NCBI GenBank assembly: GCA_029204225.1
Contig: CM055110.1
Location: forward strand, 35,039,947-35,103,946
Direction of reading: 5' to 3'
DNA length: 64,000 nucleotides
Source of the DNA: Diphasiastrum complanatum
Lineage: Eukaryota; Streptophyta; Lycopodiopsida; Lycopodiales; Lycopodiaceae
Positions 38,158-45,225 of this stretch are shown here, piece by piece. The notes under the pieces are model-generated. The model was not told where the DNA came from and ran no database searches. It saw nothing but the letters and a program-made list of their open reading frames with translations. Position 1 is the first letter of the stretch. Each line of letters opens with the position of its first letter. Position numbers and translations under genes: made by a program.

Positions 38158-39787
38158 ATGTGGATATAGATATATAGCTTGAAGGACTTATTACTTTACT
38201 TTCAATCTTATAATATTTTGATTTTGAGTAGAATTGAGACAGTAGATGACTTTCTACTCATACTATAGACAATATTAGAGTCGCTTAACTTGGTAACGAC
38301 TATTTGTGGCAACATGGATAACAATTGAGAATATGCATAGACACTTATAGTTCCTACAAGAATTTCTTGTTCTAACATAGTTGTTGTTGTGGATGGATGT
38401 AAGTGAGCATATTCTCCTCAATTGTCGTCGTTCACTGAATCTAGTAGTTCACCTTTCAAAAATAGTATCTCTTGTTGTGAAGCCTCATTAATCTTCTGTA
38501 CTTCTTCGAATAACTCATTAGTTTGTTCGTAGAATCTGTTCTTTAGATCTCTTAGTTGTGTTTCCAAATTTACCATGTCTTTATGTATTGTACACATTAT
38601 TGCAAGATTTTAAAATATTATTTACACTTGGAAACGATGTATGACCATTGATCATGTGTTGCTCTTCTCATTAGGTATGGTTTATTTATCAATTTGTTCC
38701 TTTCGCATTTGATTAGCAACATGCTCTCCTTATGTTTCTTTCAACGACTCTTGCAGATTTATTCCTCAGTTAAAGTTTAATTTTCAACTTTAATGTCTAA
38801 GAATTTTGTTTTTGATTCCACTTGCTCCATGAGTTGTGAATCATCAACTGCGTCGTCCTCATTGTTTTCTGCTTATTCATTGTGGCATGTTGATGCCTCA
38901 ACCATCAAACTTTGTGGAATAATCGTAGTACTGAGTTTATCTATTATTTTCATCTCCTCACCTGTAAGCAAGCCAACATATAGTGGTAGATAGCATAGCC
39001 GAGTTCCCCATAATTGCATTGTTGATTTCATTTTCATAGTCTTTCTAAATTGATGGAAAGATGCCTTTCGCAAATCAATTTGTACAGCCTCAAATATTTG
39101 TACAAAATATTGAAAATTTGATGGGGCTATAGTGCAATCTTATCCATACCAAAAATGATGCTATTTGCACATTTGAAGAAGGCTATCCAAGCTATATCCT
39201 TTAGATAAGAGAGTTTAAAACATCTTGATTCATGGTATATGGCCTTTTTTGGTCATTTAGGATGAACCATTGCTCTATGTTAACTTTCTCTTTTTCTTCA
39301 AACTTTCCCCCCTTGGTAGTTGAAAGCATTGAACATAATTATCACTTCACATCTCTGCCCTCTGATTGATATTGTGCAAAAATTGTTTTCTATTGAAGGA
39401 TTGTTAACAATCTCATGCATAAATCTACTATTAGATTAGAGGAATCAACATATTTTAAAATTTTCAGCTTGAAAAACTCTGCTCTCACGCGTCATTCATA
39501 AGATTGAATCAAGATAAGGGTCGATGAAAGTCGAGACAAATATCGGGTCAAAGTCAAGGTCGAATGATGTCAGAATTGTATCGACCTTGGGGTCAATAAG
39601 TATTAGAATGAAGATAAAAATAAAGGTCATTATCTTTATAAGGTCAATATATATAAGGGTTGATGTGGACTTAAGAAAATTTAAAAGATTTCTACTACGT
39701 ACATATTATCTCCCCTCGTATATGAAATGAGGTCGTACTAAATAAATAAATTTAAAATAATATAGATTACTTTAAATATAAAAATTA

Positions 39788-39835
<48 letters not shown>

Positions 39836-40043
39836 CAACCTTGGGGTCGATAGGTATTAGAGTGAAGATAAAAATAAAGGTCATTATCTTTGTAAGGTCA
39901 ATATATATGAGGGTTGATGTGGACTTAGAAAATTTAAAAAAATTTCTACTACGTACATATTATCTCCCCTCGTATATGAAATGAGGTCGTACTAAATAAA
40001 TAAATATAAAATAATATAGATCACTTTAAATATAAAAATTAAG

Positions 40044-40109
<66 letters not shown>

Positions 40110-40594
40110 TATATGGTTTAAAGTATTTTTTTTAGATTCTAGAGCCATTTACTTTCGTGTCGAGTAGTTGATTTTGAAGATCTACCAGTTGGATGAGCCA
40201 TTGTCAAATATTGTGCATGATCATGTATTCAAAGTGTTTGAAATGAATGCGCTGAGCTTTGTTTTCATGCTTTATGTAACATTACATATACCATTTGTAT
40301 AATCAGGTTGATGCTCTTTGTTGAAGAATGAGAATGGTTTAGACCTTTTATCTCCATGTCTCACAAATTTCTTTTGTGGTTTATGACTTAGATTGCCAAC
40401 CAAGCTATTGGAAACAAGGAGTGAAGCTTTTTAGATTTCCCATGCAAGTTGAATGTTTTCATTCATGTTTGGACTCTCAAAACTCGAGTACTTTCAGTAA
40501 AAGCAACCATCCACATACATTGCTAGTTAGGAGTTTATTTGATTCTATACATGGGGATGTAACCATTGATGTAGATTTCATGAGCTCAATTTGA
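6819..40594 (+). CDS. PRMT7: Protein arginine N-methyltransferase 7 (PRMT1.6), 14 exons
   Basis: Coding exons: 6819-7057, 8424-8700, 8881-9006, 19007-19171, 19336-19454, 19662-19766, 21206-21479, 21888-22124, 22385-22458, 25823-25916, 27849-27998, 36896-36970, 37079-37178, 40392-40594. Together 2238 nt, 745 aa; all junctions are GT-AG and phases agree. The family transfers methyl groups from AdoMet to protein arginines (monomethylation, type III), using two tandem methyltransferase folds. Seen here: TSYLDMLND, AdoMet motif I VLDIGAGTG (76-84), post-I CESYLPM, double-E loop SEILDSELLGEG (E175, E184), WCDHWKQCVWF near 347, a second-half VVDDSL and AEPYY, and CHGIVLWMDW near the C terminus. Arabidopsis PRMT7 is, from memory, somewhat over 700 aa. 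An extra stretch of roughly 17 residues after motif I and a divergent last exon are the main differences. Introns carry many transposons but no coding exon is broken, so the gene is probably functional. Confidence 0.95.
7058..8423 (+). other. PRMT7 intron 1, nothing recognised
   Basis: 1366 bases from donor GTACAT to acceptor TTGTGCAG. Short open frames around 7130-7650 and 8078-8374 have no recognisable domain. Confidence 0.7.
8424..8700 (+). CDS. PRMT7: PRMT7 exon 2
   Basis: Completes motif I (AGTGLLSMMALRAM), then a Cys/Lys-rich insert (HDVDQKKKSF to PCCCQRD) not expected from the Arabidopsis protein, then VTSCESYLPM, KRSDELHVG and ADVL. Acceptor TTGTGCAG, donor GTAATT. Confidence 0.92.
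8881..9006 (+). CDS. PRMT7: PRMT7 exon 3
   Basis: Encodes the catalytic double-E loop VSEILDSELLGEGLIP and then TLTHAHKYLLKPNARTVPYR. It ends GGT CAG before a weak-looking GTTTGA donor, followed by the 10-kb intron. Confidence 0.9.
9440..9900 (-). pseudogene. Copia gag remnant in PRMT7 intron 3
   Basis: Minus-strand frames encode a copia gag N-terminal domain: KLDGPNYHLWKFKIKVVVMA, then KELWEIVPG, and after a break DVTLKLHLRRKFFSLRMSEG and INQFKTMLEQM. This is the UBN2-type gag of Ty1/copia. It lies directly downstream (minus sense) of a primer-binding site and an LTR, and is truncated below about 9440; protease, integrase and RT are absent. Confidence 0.85.
9999..10656 (-). mobile_element. 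5' LTR of the minus-strand copia remnant
   Basis: On the minus strand the LTR begins TGTTAGAATAATAAATG at 10656 and ends CCCAACA at 9999 (658 bp, TG...CA). Immediately after it lies the primer-binding site TGGTACCAGAGCT (9998-9986), the copia tRNA-Met type, and then gag. Only one LTR survives, so no age estimate is possible. Confidence 0.75.
10657..11337 (-). mobile_element. Probable 3' LTR part and PPT of an older copia element
   Basis: In minus-strand sense a purine run (AGGGGGGA, split by the insertion described next) is followed by TGTTATTGTGTATTT from 11330 downward, the arrangement of a copia PPT and 3' LTR. The matching RT/RNase H tail lies on the other side of the nested element at 16884-17720. 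The lower LTR boundary is unclear; it abuts the other copia LTR at 10656. Confidence 0.55.
11338..11826 (+). repeat. 5' LTR of copia copy 1
   Basis: 489 bp, TGTTAGAAATAAATG to TTTCCTACA. It contains a (CT)n microsatellite (about 11680-11720) followed by GAGTTGGGCGCCCAGCC, so the repeat is part of the family's LTR and moves with it. Confidence 0.95.
11827..11839 (+). other. Primer-binding site of copia copy 1
   Basis: TGGTATCAAAGCT directly abuts the 5' LTR and matches the initiator-tRNA-Met type copia PBS with one A for G difference from copy 2 (TGGTATCAGAGCT). Confidence 0.9.
12294..13919 (+). pseudogene. Copia copy 1 gag-protease-integrase frame
   Basis: The longest frame has gag-like DTLYTMYRVKNP and LVGLLLQEEQTRQ, a zinc knuckle CHYCKRYGHFIKDC (CX2CX4HX4C), protease WVIDSGATLHM, a GAG-pre-integrase LWHTRFGPL and integrase HSDVCGP and RTDGGGEY. 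The normal gag start is missing: relative to copy 2 about 365 bp are deleted at 12293. A further gag segment present in copy 2 is also absent here (near 12530). The frame ends at TGA 13917-13919, a stop also present in copy 2. Confidence 0.92.
13920..14896 (+). pseudogene. Copia copy 1 integrase C-terminal part and hinge
   Basis: Continues after the TGA with EKGILHQMTTPYTPQQNG, the integrase glutamate block VAERKNRTLMEMAH and SHFRIFGCTAYAFVP. A one-base loss near 14266 relative to copy 2 shifts the frame. A Pro/Gln-rich hinge follows (VGQQGPVLEDLGQP), then KYWEDAMQDEYDSL and TAG at 14894. Confidence 0.88.
14897..16351 (+). pseudogene. Copia copy 1 reverse transcriptase and RNase H
   Basis: Open from just after the TAG to 16351. 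RT landmarks: KWAYKIKYKADGTIERYKAR, FLNGDLNEEVYLQQP, KKALYGLKQA and the catalytic LLYVDDIIII. RNase H landmarks: DSDWGGDQDTR, ISWRSKKHPTIATSSSEAEY and DSQSAIAIARNP, ending in TKALP. Catalytic residues look intact; only the upstream stops prevent translation as part of the polyprotein. Confidence 0.93.
16381..16388 (+). other. Polypurine tract of copia copy 1
   Basis: AAGGAGGG directly precedes the TG of the 3' LTR, as expected for plus-strand DNA priming. Confidence 0.85.
16389..16878 (+). repeat. 3' LTR of copia copy 1
   Basis: 490 bp, same termini as the 5' LTR; (CT)n tract at about 16735-16789 is longer than in the 5' LTR, showing repeat-length drift after insertion. Other differences are scattered single bases. 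Confidence 0.95.
16884..17720 (-). pseudogene. Older antisense copia RT/RNase H tail
   Basis: Minus-strand translation gives SLVGNLIYLTTTRPHISYAI, VASQYIKPPKEIH and, after breaks, KKQPTVALSSTKVKY, the copia RNase H region. It is riddled with stops. It ends at the purine tract into which copy 1 inserted, and continues as an LTR-like sequence on the far side (11330 downward). Confidence 0.8.
17721..19006 (+). other. Right part of PRMT7 intron 3, nothing recognised
   Basis: AT-rich sequence ending in TTTCTTTCTCAG, the exon 4 acceptor. No coding or repeat structure was identified. Confidence 0.6.
19007..19171 (+). CDS. PRMT7: PRMT7 exon 4
   Basis: Encodes IVESYFLWQCHDLNG to LTSTLRL, aligning with VESTFLCNLQDL of the Arabidopsis protein. 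Acceptor TTTCTCAG, donor GTAATA, phase 0 at both ends. The Met-like first codon of this open frame is internal, not a start. Confidence 0.9.
19336..19454 (+). CDS. PRMT7: PRMT7 exon 5
   Basis: Encodes LSEPFEVFTFEFWKTPETW and GGKAHAIVSW. The acceptor is ACTAG before CTTTCAG: using the later CAG would break the frame. Ends with two bases of a Trp codon before GTAAGG. Confidence 0.9.
19662..19766 (+). CDS. PRMT7: PRMT7 exon 6
   Basis: Encodes WVLQLDEEGLIYYSTAPNWI and continues to VSE. The donor GTATGC at 19767 is chosen over GTAACT further on because only it keeps frame with exon 7 (joined Glu codon). Confidence 0.88.
20100..20570 (-). pseudogene. LINE reverse-transcriptase fragment in PRMT7 intron 6
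   Basis: Minus-strand frames carry a decayed non-LTR RT: VGSTIGVKHGALYPLHYLVS (compare the family's V-GVKQGCPLSPTLFGLYID), ISILSYADNVDLVSP in place of the YADD active site, then LEVNTRKTRLMVFN. Stops and the lost Asp show it is dead. The upstream stretch to about 21090 may belong to the same element but I cannot identify domains there. Confidence 0.75.
21206..21479 (+). CDS. PRMT7: PRMT7 exon 7
   Basis: Encodes FSRWCDHWKQCVWFIPEKGV, the conserved HW block that corresponds to the THW loop region, then a variable stretch and PERIGMLGD. Acceptor GGTGCAG, donor GTAAGA. Confidence 0.92.
21888..22124 (+). CDS. PRMT7: PRMT7 exon 8
   Basis: 79 codons starting LQGRSSCQSIVVDDSLISTI, the first strand of the second methyltransferase fold, which in this family has lost most AdoMet-binding residues. 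Acceptor TCTTACAG, donor GTAAGA. Confidence 0.92.
22385..22458 (+). CDS. PRMT7: PRMT7 exon 9
   Basis: A 74-nt exon encoding IDAVFAEPYYLGYEGKVPWQ and LLRFW, the second-domain counterpart of the EILDSELLGEG loop. Acceptor TTTGCAG; splits a Trp codon at donor GTAGAC. Confidence 0.92.
22459..24255 (+). other. First half of PRMT7 intron 9, unassigned
   Basis: No confident feature. Overlapping open frames at 23693-24191 include an Asp run and Arg/Pro-rich sequence but no domain I recognise. Confidence 0.5.
24264..24945. mobile_element. Non-autonomous TIR DNA transposon, hAT-like
   Basis: A 682-bp element starts CATAGATGCACCG and ends with its inverse CGGTGCATCTATG; the inverted repeats extend inward imperfectly through GAATCGCGATTCTGA-type sequence. 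A perfect 8-bp target duplication AGTTATAT flanks it (24256-24263, 24946-24953). Eight-bp duplications are typical of the hAT superfamily. It encodes no transposase, so it must depend on another element. Its middle carries three GC-rich hairpin units. The perfect duplication suggests a fairly recent insertion into intron 9 of PRMT7. Confidence 0.85.
24588..24694. repeat. Three tandem GC-rich hairpin units inside the TIR element
   Basis: Units of about 34 bp, each with GGGGGTTCGGGGGGCGG-like sequence, TAG and a complementary CCCCC run, separated by GAAACAG linkers. Each can fold as GGGGGC-GGTA-GCCCCC. They differ at a few bases. Strikingly GC-rich against the AT-rich intron. Confidence 0.8.
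25081..25130. repeat. (CT)n microsatellite
   Basis: About 25 uninterrupted CT units in intron 9. Unlike the copia-borne CT tracts it is not followed by GAGTTGGGCGCCC, so it is an independent repeat. Confidence 0.9.
25823..25916 (+). CDS. PRMT7: PRMT7 exon 10
   Basis: Encodes YEKTMLKSLLAKNYTIVPSQ through GMAYFLP. It completes the Trp codon from exon 9 across a 3.4-kb intron that carries a DNA transposon. Donor GTAAGC. Confidence 0.9.
25917..27848 (+). other. PRMT7 intron 10, nothing recognised
   Basis: 1932 bases between GTAAGC and TCTTGCAG. Short frames on both strands show no known domain and no terminal repeats were found. Confidence 0.6.
27849..27998 (+). CDS. PRMT7: PRMT7 exon 11
   Basis: 50 codons starting DLWESRCSLKKVEGFDHSLA and ending IWQSGEHE, matching DLWKSRCCLGSVEGFDH and IWQCGE of Arabidopsis PRMT7. 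Acceptor TCTTGCAG, donor GTAAAG. It precedes the 8.9-kb retrotransposon-filled intron. Confidence 0.92.
27999..28676 (+). other. Start of PRMT7 intron 11 before the copia insertion
   Basis: Unassigned AT-rich sequence. Near the end, GTCGGAACGTTCC and GGAACGTTCCGTACGTTCC form overlapping palindromes (28590-28632), and a GGGTCTGTTTGAT string at 28542 resembles the ends of some plant DNA transposons; no partner end was found. Confidence 0.4.
28677..29167 (+). repeat. 5' LTR of copia copy 2
   Basis: 491 bp, TGTTAGAAATAAATG to TCCTACA, with the family (CT)n tract at about 29028-29077. PBS TGGTATCAGAGCT follows at 29168-29180. The bases before it (TTTGC) would be the target duplication, but the right end is lost. 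Confidence 0.93.
29879..30410 (+). pseudogene. Copia copy 2 gag remnant
   Basis: Starts MAKESEASGSLFSEDRLDGT and KYSLWSYMM, the gag N terminus missing from copy 1, then frameshifts in an A run to LWDLVNDDEERPPSLAPPTP. It continues ARVVYLRNQLSLLKMQEGDQ and is then deleted straight into the zinc-knuckle coding region (CHYCKRYG in another frame), removing most of the gag core. Confidence 0.85.
30411..32091 (+). pseudogene. Copia copy 2 protease and integrase
   Basis: Shows WVIDSGATLHM, ELWHARFGPLNLASLKKLKT, HSDVCGPMR, RTDGGGEY, TGA, TPYTPQQNGVVERKNRTLM, then TAG in place of a Leu codon. The hinge (QNQPAGTVGQHGPVLEDLGQ) is cut off at the junction with the next LTR. Confidence 0.9.
32092..32449 (+). 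mobile_element. LTR of a different retrotransposon
   Basis: TGTTACGAGC to CTATTACA (358 bp), followed after one base by the PBS TGGTATCAGAGCC (32451-32463). The LTR opens with a perfect 16-bp palindrome GTTACGAGCTCGTAAC (32093-32108 approximately). It starts precisely where copia copy 2 is interrupted. No second LTR is found in the window. Confidence 0.75.
32464..33050 (+). mobile_element. Internal leader of the LTR element, non-coding
   Basis: About 590 bases after the PBS with no long coding frame or gag domain. It joins an antisense LINE fragment, so the LTR element is either interrupted or a defective carrier. Confidence 0.45.
33050..33703 (-). pseudogene. LINE endonuclease fragment (start of ORF2)
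   Basis: Minus-strand frame begins MNIYTWNVKGLNDPGSRHCL, VVALQETKLRG, the opening motifs of an APE-type LINE endonuclease. Further on, in another frame, NLYTPTSSSNRTNFW and IVLGDFNMYLNPVDG follow. The fragment ends near 33050, so RT and the 3' tail are missing. Confidence 0.8.
34148..35308 (-). pseudogene. LINE ORF1 (DUF4283 and zinc knuckle)
   Basis: A 386-codon frame. The N-terminal third is Pro/Arg/Ala-rich; around residues 130-260 a DUF4283-like RNA-binding domain is seen (FFLFSFGNIQEVNAVLANGP, WVELPFFPPKLM), and then the CCHC knuckle CYRCRRLGHAVANC. This is the plant L1-type ORF1 layout. The likely true N terminus, MVMADDEASTDIEMELES at 35850, is in another frame, so at least one frameshift or stop separates them. 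GC content is well above the surrounding intron. Confidence 0.82.
35309..35855 (-). pseudogene. LINE ORF1 N-terminal segment, frame-shifted
   Basis: Minus-strand frame from 35850 starts MVMADDEASTDIEMELESLS and continues as Ala/Ser/Pro-rich sequence, typical of the low-complexity head of plant LINE ORF1. It is not in frame with the downstream ORF1 body. The 5' end of the LINE is retained while the 3' end is lost, the opposite of usual LINE truncation. Confidence 0.6.
36648..36692 (+). other. Possible 45-nt cassette exon in PRMT7 intron 11
   Basis: Acceptor TTATTTCAG, 15 open codons (MHIRPGPFQKLSCPK) and donor GTATTG. Both phases are 0 and match the exon 11/12 junction, so inclusion would add 15 residues without a shift. 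Alignment to remembered family members needs no such insert, so it may be a chance pair of sites or an alternative exon. Confidence 0.25.
36896..36970 (+). CDS. PRMT7: PRMT7 exon 12
   Basis: 25 codons, ALTEAFTLMRFDF then a diverged tail ending GFVK; compare FTVMEFDF (Arabidopsis) and FTLMTFDF (human) from memory. Acceptor TATGTAG, donor GTTAGG. Both phases are 0, so it joins directly to exon 11. Confidence 0.85.
37079..37178 (+). CDS. PRMT7: PRMT7 exon 13
   Basis: Encodes VPVSKTGTCHGIVLWMDWIL and VLSTGPS, the family's conserved C-terminal CHG-LWMDW block. Acceptor ATTGTAG; ends with one base of an Asp codon before GTACAG. Confidence 0.92.
38082..38158. repeat. (GT)n microsatellite with GC interruptions
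   Basis: Long GTGTGTGCGTG-type run in PRMT7 intron 13. The open frame across it encodes only Cys/Val repeats and is not a gene. Confidence 0.9.
38400..39480 (-). pseudogene. Unidentified minus-strand coding remnant in PRMT7 intron 13
   Basis: A minus-strand stretch near 38570-38420 reads as a heptad-like helix (LETQLRDLKNRFYEQTNELF, EEVQKINEASQQEILFLKGE) ending in a stop. Upstream fragments in shifting frames (VNIEQWFILND near 39290) look protein-derived as well. Probably a decayed transposon protein, but no family is recognised. Confidence 0.28.
39579..40108. repeat. 254-bp tandem duplication ending in (AT)n tracts
   Basis: Unit 1 (39579-39832) and unit 2 (39833-40108) share CCTTGGGGTC, AAAATAAAGGTCATTATCTT and TCCCCTCGTATATGAAATGA with few mismatches. 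Each ends in an (AT)n run (about 39795-39831 and 40049-40107). The AT tract may have promoted the duplication. Confidence 0.85.
40392..40594 (+). CDS. PRMT7: PRMT7 exon 14 with stop codon
   Basis: Encodes DCQPSYWKQGVKLFRFPMQV, which matches YWKQGVKLL of the family, then a long diverged tail ending GDVTIDVDFMSSI and TGA. The last residues still resemble the GD-I-EF ending of animal PRMT7. The middle of this tail is less certain. Confidence 0.85.
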
Positions 40595-43480
40595 TTACAA
40601 TGTCTCTATTGGTGATCTTAGTTCGAATTGTACAAGTTCATTATGACCAATTACAAATACAAGTATGGGACAACATATAATCCCTAGTGAATGGATAAAG
40701 TTGCATTAAGTGGCATCACTTGTCTGGAGGCTACTTGAAAATGACTATTAGCTATACTCAAGGTAACTCTAATGAATCATGATCAAGTGGTTAGACTGCC
40801 AACTTGGCTAGTCGTTGGAAGCCACTTTACTCTCAAAGAGCTCTAAGGTTGATAGGCTACTTCAAAGTGAATGCTACCTTTAAATTGAGAAGTTCCACTA
40901 CATTGTGATGAAGGGGTCAGAATGTCAACTATCAAGATGATTATTGCCATGGAATGTCCTTCATAAGCACTATGAGGTTCTATAATATTGACACCATGCC
41001 ATAAATGTTAACACATTATAGACAAATATGCATTTTTTCATTAAACTGGTGAGAACATGGAAAATGGACTCCTAATTTGTTTAGCCAAAACCTATTTAAA
41101 ATAATGCCAATCTTGTATATCCAATGCCTAGATGTCATGATGACAATAGGCTTCCGATTACAAACATGGCCATCAATAAATGATAATCTTCACTAATTAC
41201 ATAGGATGGAAACTTGTTATCAAAAGTTGACCATCTAATTCGACAAAAACAGTAAGGTGAGCCTATTGAGAACAACGAGATTCTTTTATCTTGTTACCAC
41301 TTTCAATCGCATACAAATTTTCAAGCTGCTTATTCATTGATTTTCCATTTCACACACACTTGTTAGACCATGATTTAAAAGTTCACACTATATTGCTCAT
41401 GACATTGCCTTTCTTGTTGCACATTAGATACACTCTAACCCATAGTATAGTACATTATACATTGTGGAGAAAATTTTAGGCCTTTGGCCTTTAAATGATA
41501 TGCTAACTTCCTTGATAGTCATATTGTTGCTTTGAGATAAGATGCTTCAAACTTGAGAAGACAAAAAATAACTAGAATGTGATGCCATTTTATGAAATTC
41601 TTTAATGAGTAATGACTTGTTGATATAACAATTTATATTTAGATTTGGAAAATGGCACACATAAACCAAACTTTGACATTTGGCTTCCATTACAAATGAA
41701 TTGTTGGCCTCCTAGCAAGTGTTTGAATAGGGGCTCATTGTTAATGGTGTGGTTACATTGAAGTGGTTGTTTATTATGTTGTTTAGCATACAATTAATTT
41801 TACTAGTATACCAAGTTTACAAGGGGGCTTGTGTCCTTAGCTTGAGAAAGCCTCTTAACTCGGTCTGATGGGCAGGTAAATTTGTTTTAATTGGTAGGGT
41901 GTATAATTTGATCAATTGCTTTGACATATAACCTAACATTTTAAGTTTTACAATTGGTGGAATTGGCATGCTATTTACAAATTTGAGATATGCTATTGGG
42001 CCTTATTTTGTTTTCCTCTTTTGAATTTATTTATTTTTTCAAAACAATACATTAGAGAAGTTAACAAAGGTCATTGTGGTGGATATCCTTATAGCCTTGG
42101 CCTCTCTTCTTGTAAGAAAAAAAAGAAGGCTAGCATTAGGTATACCTTGACAACTTTGCCCTAGTAGTCTTTGATAAGAATAACATCGCCATGACACCAG
42201 CTATAGTAACTTCTATGTTCTGTTGTGATTGGATGGTGATAGGTCTTAGCTGGATACTTTAATATACTTGATTAAATGATATTTGAATTTACCTATTTTT
42301 TTAGTTTTAATAAGAGCTTGGGGTATTTTAATTTCTTTTTCAAATGCCACAATCCCATAGTTGGAATATGGAAGCCATAAAATTTAGATATGGTGATCCT
42401 TGCCAACACCTATTTCCTTTATACAATCTATTATTTGTTGTGTGAAGAAAGCACTACTTGTTCATGAATTCATGATTAATGACACTTTGTTTTCAAATTG
42501 GAATTAATGATGGTGTTCTCTAGTTGATAAATCTAATGGATGTCAATGACTATGTTTAAGCCTATCAAAAATGGGTAAAGGACATGAATATTTTGTCCAT
42601 CACCAAAAGAATATTTTCAAAATTGCATTTGCTTATCAAAAAAGATGAAGAACGTAAAATCATTGGTAAAAATCATATTAGTTGTGATAAGACCTTGTTG
42701 TTTTTGCGAACCTTGATGCAACCTATCTAGAGATCCTTACTACACCTCACCCTCTTAGATCCTTACTACACCTCACCTTCTTGTTACTTTGATGAACTTG
42801 ATGATGACATTAGAACACAACTTGAAAATTTATTGCAAGAAGCTTGTGAAAGTTGTATCATCTCTACTTATGACTTATGCTTATCATAAAAATGCCAAGT
42901 AGCACTTTGTGACAAGTTTTGGAGCCTCTCTTATGTGAAATTTAGTGCACATATTGTTGTAGAACTTTGGATGATTCTAGCAAGTTTGGAGCCTTCTAAA
43001 ATTGATCAATGTAAGGTGTTGACACTCGATACAATTGCATTGACAATCATGTTGCTAGATCATGTAATTGGAGGATATTTTTATTTAATTATATATGTGG
43101 CTCACTTAAGTGTAAAAATCAATCTTTTGTCATTTGGATCGATTATGGTATCACGAACCATTTATCCAAGTTTTTCCTCGGACATCTCATCAGGCACAAG
43201 TTGACCATTTTTTATATGATTACAAAATTTGGCAAGAGAGGCAACTACAACACACATTACTTCTATTTATATTATGCAGCACATGGTTGATGATGCAATT
43301 GAGCTTTTAGAGGATCCTTTGATAGAGATTTTTCTTTTTTTAGAAAAATATATTTATGGTTACGAATTTTGATAATCTATTTAAGAACAACATGGTTCAA
43401 TGATGAGGATGTGTGTTACATACCTATGTAACTAGCAGTACTTCAGACCCCTATTGGTCCATTTAGTGTTGGGGGCTAAA
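40595..43480. other. Unassigned AT-rich region after PRMT7
   Basis: The first few hundred bases should hold the PRMT7 3' UTR and poly(A) site; no single AATAAA stands out convincingly. The rest has short frames without recognisable domains. Confidence 0.5.
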
Positions 43481-43490
43481 TGGCAAGTTA

Positions 43491-43705
43491 CCCTTAGATA
43501 AGGGTTATCCTTAAGATTAAGGGTATGTGCCATTGGATAAGGGCAGGCAAGTGACTATACCTTGGTCGGAGGTATGGAGTCACGTGACCCTTGGATAAGG
43601 GGTATCCTTAAGATTAAGGATAGGTGCCTTAGATTAAGGTACTAGTGTCCTTGGTTAAGGGCAAGTAGGTGTCTATTCCTTGGATGGAGGTATGGAACCT
43701 AGAGA
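43491..43705. repeat. Two-unit imperfect tandem repeat
   Basis: Units start near 43491 and 43588; both contain TATCCTTAAGATTAAGG, GGTGCC/TGTGCC and a GGAGGTATGGA end. Period about 97 bp, with the words GGATAAGG and GATTAAGG recurring inside each unit. Confidence 0.65.
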
Positions 43706-43929
43706 GGTATTAGAAAGTCATTGGATGACTATTTTTCTAAACCTTGGGTCTCAACCTTGAACCATATCACTTTAATGGTCTAAGGCCAAAGTATACTTGC
43801 ACAACTTGGTTATTGGGACCTAGTAGTACATACACAAAAAAAAATTTTGCAAAAAGATTGATTCTAGCTTTGTGTTTCGATCAAAACTAGTGTTTTTTTT
43901 TTGCATAAATAAAGTGTTTGAAGTTTTGA

Positions 43930-44215
43930 TTTTCATTTTGAAGTTCTGTTTCTCAGACCTATAAATCTGAAAATTTGAAAAGTGAAGTTTTTATCCAGAT
44001 TTCATTAGTTACACCTTTCTATCTCCTAGTTTTATGAAAATGGCAATGTGGTAGTGTAACTTTGTGCATAAAACAAGTTTTGAAATTCTGTTTTTTGTCA
44101 TTTTGAAGTTTCGATTTATAGATCTGTAAGTCTGAAAATCAGATCTGAAAATTGAAGTTTTCATAGAGCTTCATCAGTTTTTCATTTCTAGACACTAGTT
44201 TCATGGATTTGGAAA
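43930..44215. repeat. Diverged direct repeat upstream of gypsy gag
   Basis: Two stretches about 165 bp apart share the order TTTTGAAGTT, ATAAATCTGAAAAT/GTAAGTCTGAAAAT, a GAAG-TTTT-CAT run and a TTTCTA..CTAG end. They lie 350-650 bases before the gypsy gag and may be part of its leader or LTR. Confidence 0.5.
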
Positions 44216-44577
44216 TCTAGAATAGTGAGAAATGTTAAAATTTTTGTTTATTTTGAAATGACAAATGGAAATAGAATTGGAATGAGAGCTTTATGTAAAC
44301 ATAATTAACTTGGATTAGTTAATTGAAGTTTACATAAAGATTTGGTTTTCATTCTTGCTTTGGATCAAGGCAAATGTAGGATTTTGTTGTTTTTCTCTTA
44401 AGCTTGGATTGAGCTTGCAAATAGTAGGCTTGGAATGAGCTTACAAACAATAAGATTGAATGAGTAGAAGTAAATGCTTTTTATTTGCATTGGATGTAAG
44501 AATTGAAGCATTTCTATCATTTTAATTTGAGCACTTGTTGTTGTATTTGCATTATAGGAAAACACACAAGCGAGCCC

Positions 44578-45225
44578 AATGGATCAAACCAATGAAAACC
44601 CAACATTTGATCTATCAAATTCATTCAATGTAACACAAGCTCTTGAACTTTTATACCAACAAATTCAAGCCACTAATAAGCAGCTTCTTGAAATTAATCA
44701 AAGAAATCAAAACTTATAGTCTAGGTTAGCCAATCAGATTCCACCTCCCATAAAAGTGTTTAAAGGGGAGAAGAAAGATAGGAACTTACAAGTGATAAAT
44801 TCTTGGCTAAATGTTTGGAACAAATACTTTGCCATGAACCAATTCCCTGAATGTGGAAAGTTATCCATTGTTACCATGTTCCTTGAAGGAAGAGTCTTAG
44901 TATGGTGGGATACCTAGTTGCAAAAGACAATCAACCTTGTATATGAGAAGATTTTTGTATAGTTTTTAGGGAATACTTCCTACCACTTTTAGATGACTAT
45001 GAACACTTTCAAAAGTTGAGTCATTTATCAATGAATAAAGGTTTGGAACAATTTATTCAAGATTTTCATGAGTACCTGAATCCACTTTATAGTGACATTC
45101 CATCTAAGATACAAATGTTAATGTTTATTGATGGGTTACCAAAAGATTATCAAGTGGATGTTCGTAGGAACCATCCAAAAGCCCTAGAAGATGCTATTAG
45201 GGCTGCAAAATACTTTTTTTGATAG
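44578..45225 (+). pseudogene. Ty3/gypsy gag fragment
   Basis: Plus-strand reading starts MDQTNENPTFDLS, then LANQIPPPIKVFKGEKK, WLNVWNKYFAMNQFPECGKL, MFLEGRVLVWW and, after stops, FIQDFHEYLNPLYSDIPSKI with IDGLPKDYQVDVRR. This is a retrotransposon gag domain. In-frame stops at codons such as 44719 and 44919 show decay. It could be the front half of the gypsy pol remnant at 49200, separated by later insertions. Confidence 0.8.

Noticed and set aside
37959-38177. Cys/Val-rich small protein
   Set aside because: The sequence comes from the (GT)n microsatellite in a PRMT7 intron.
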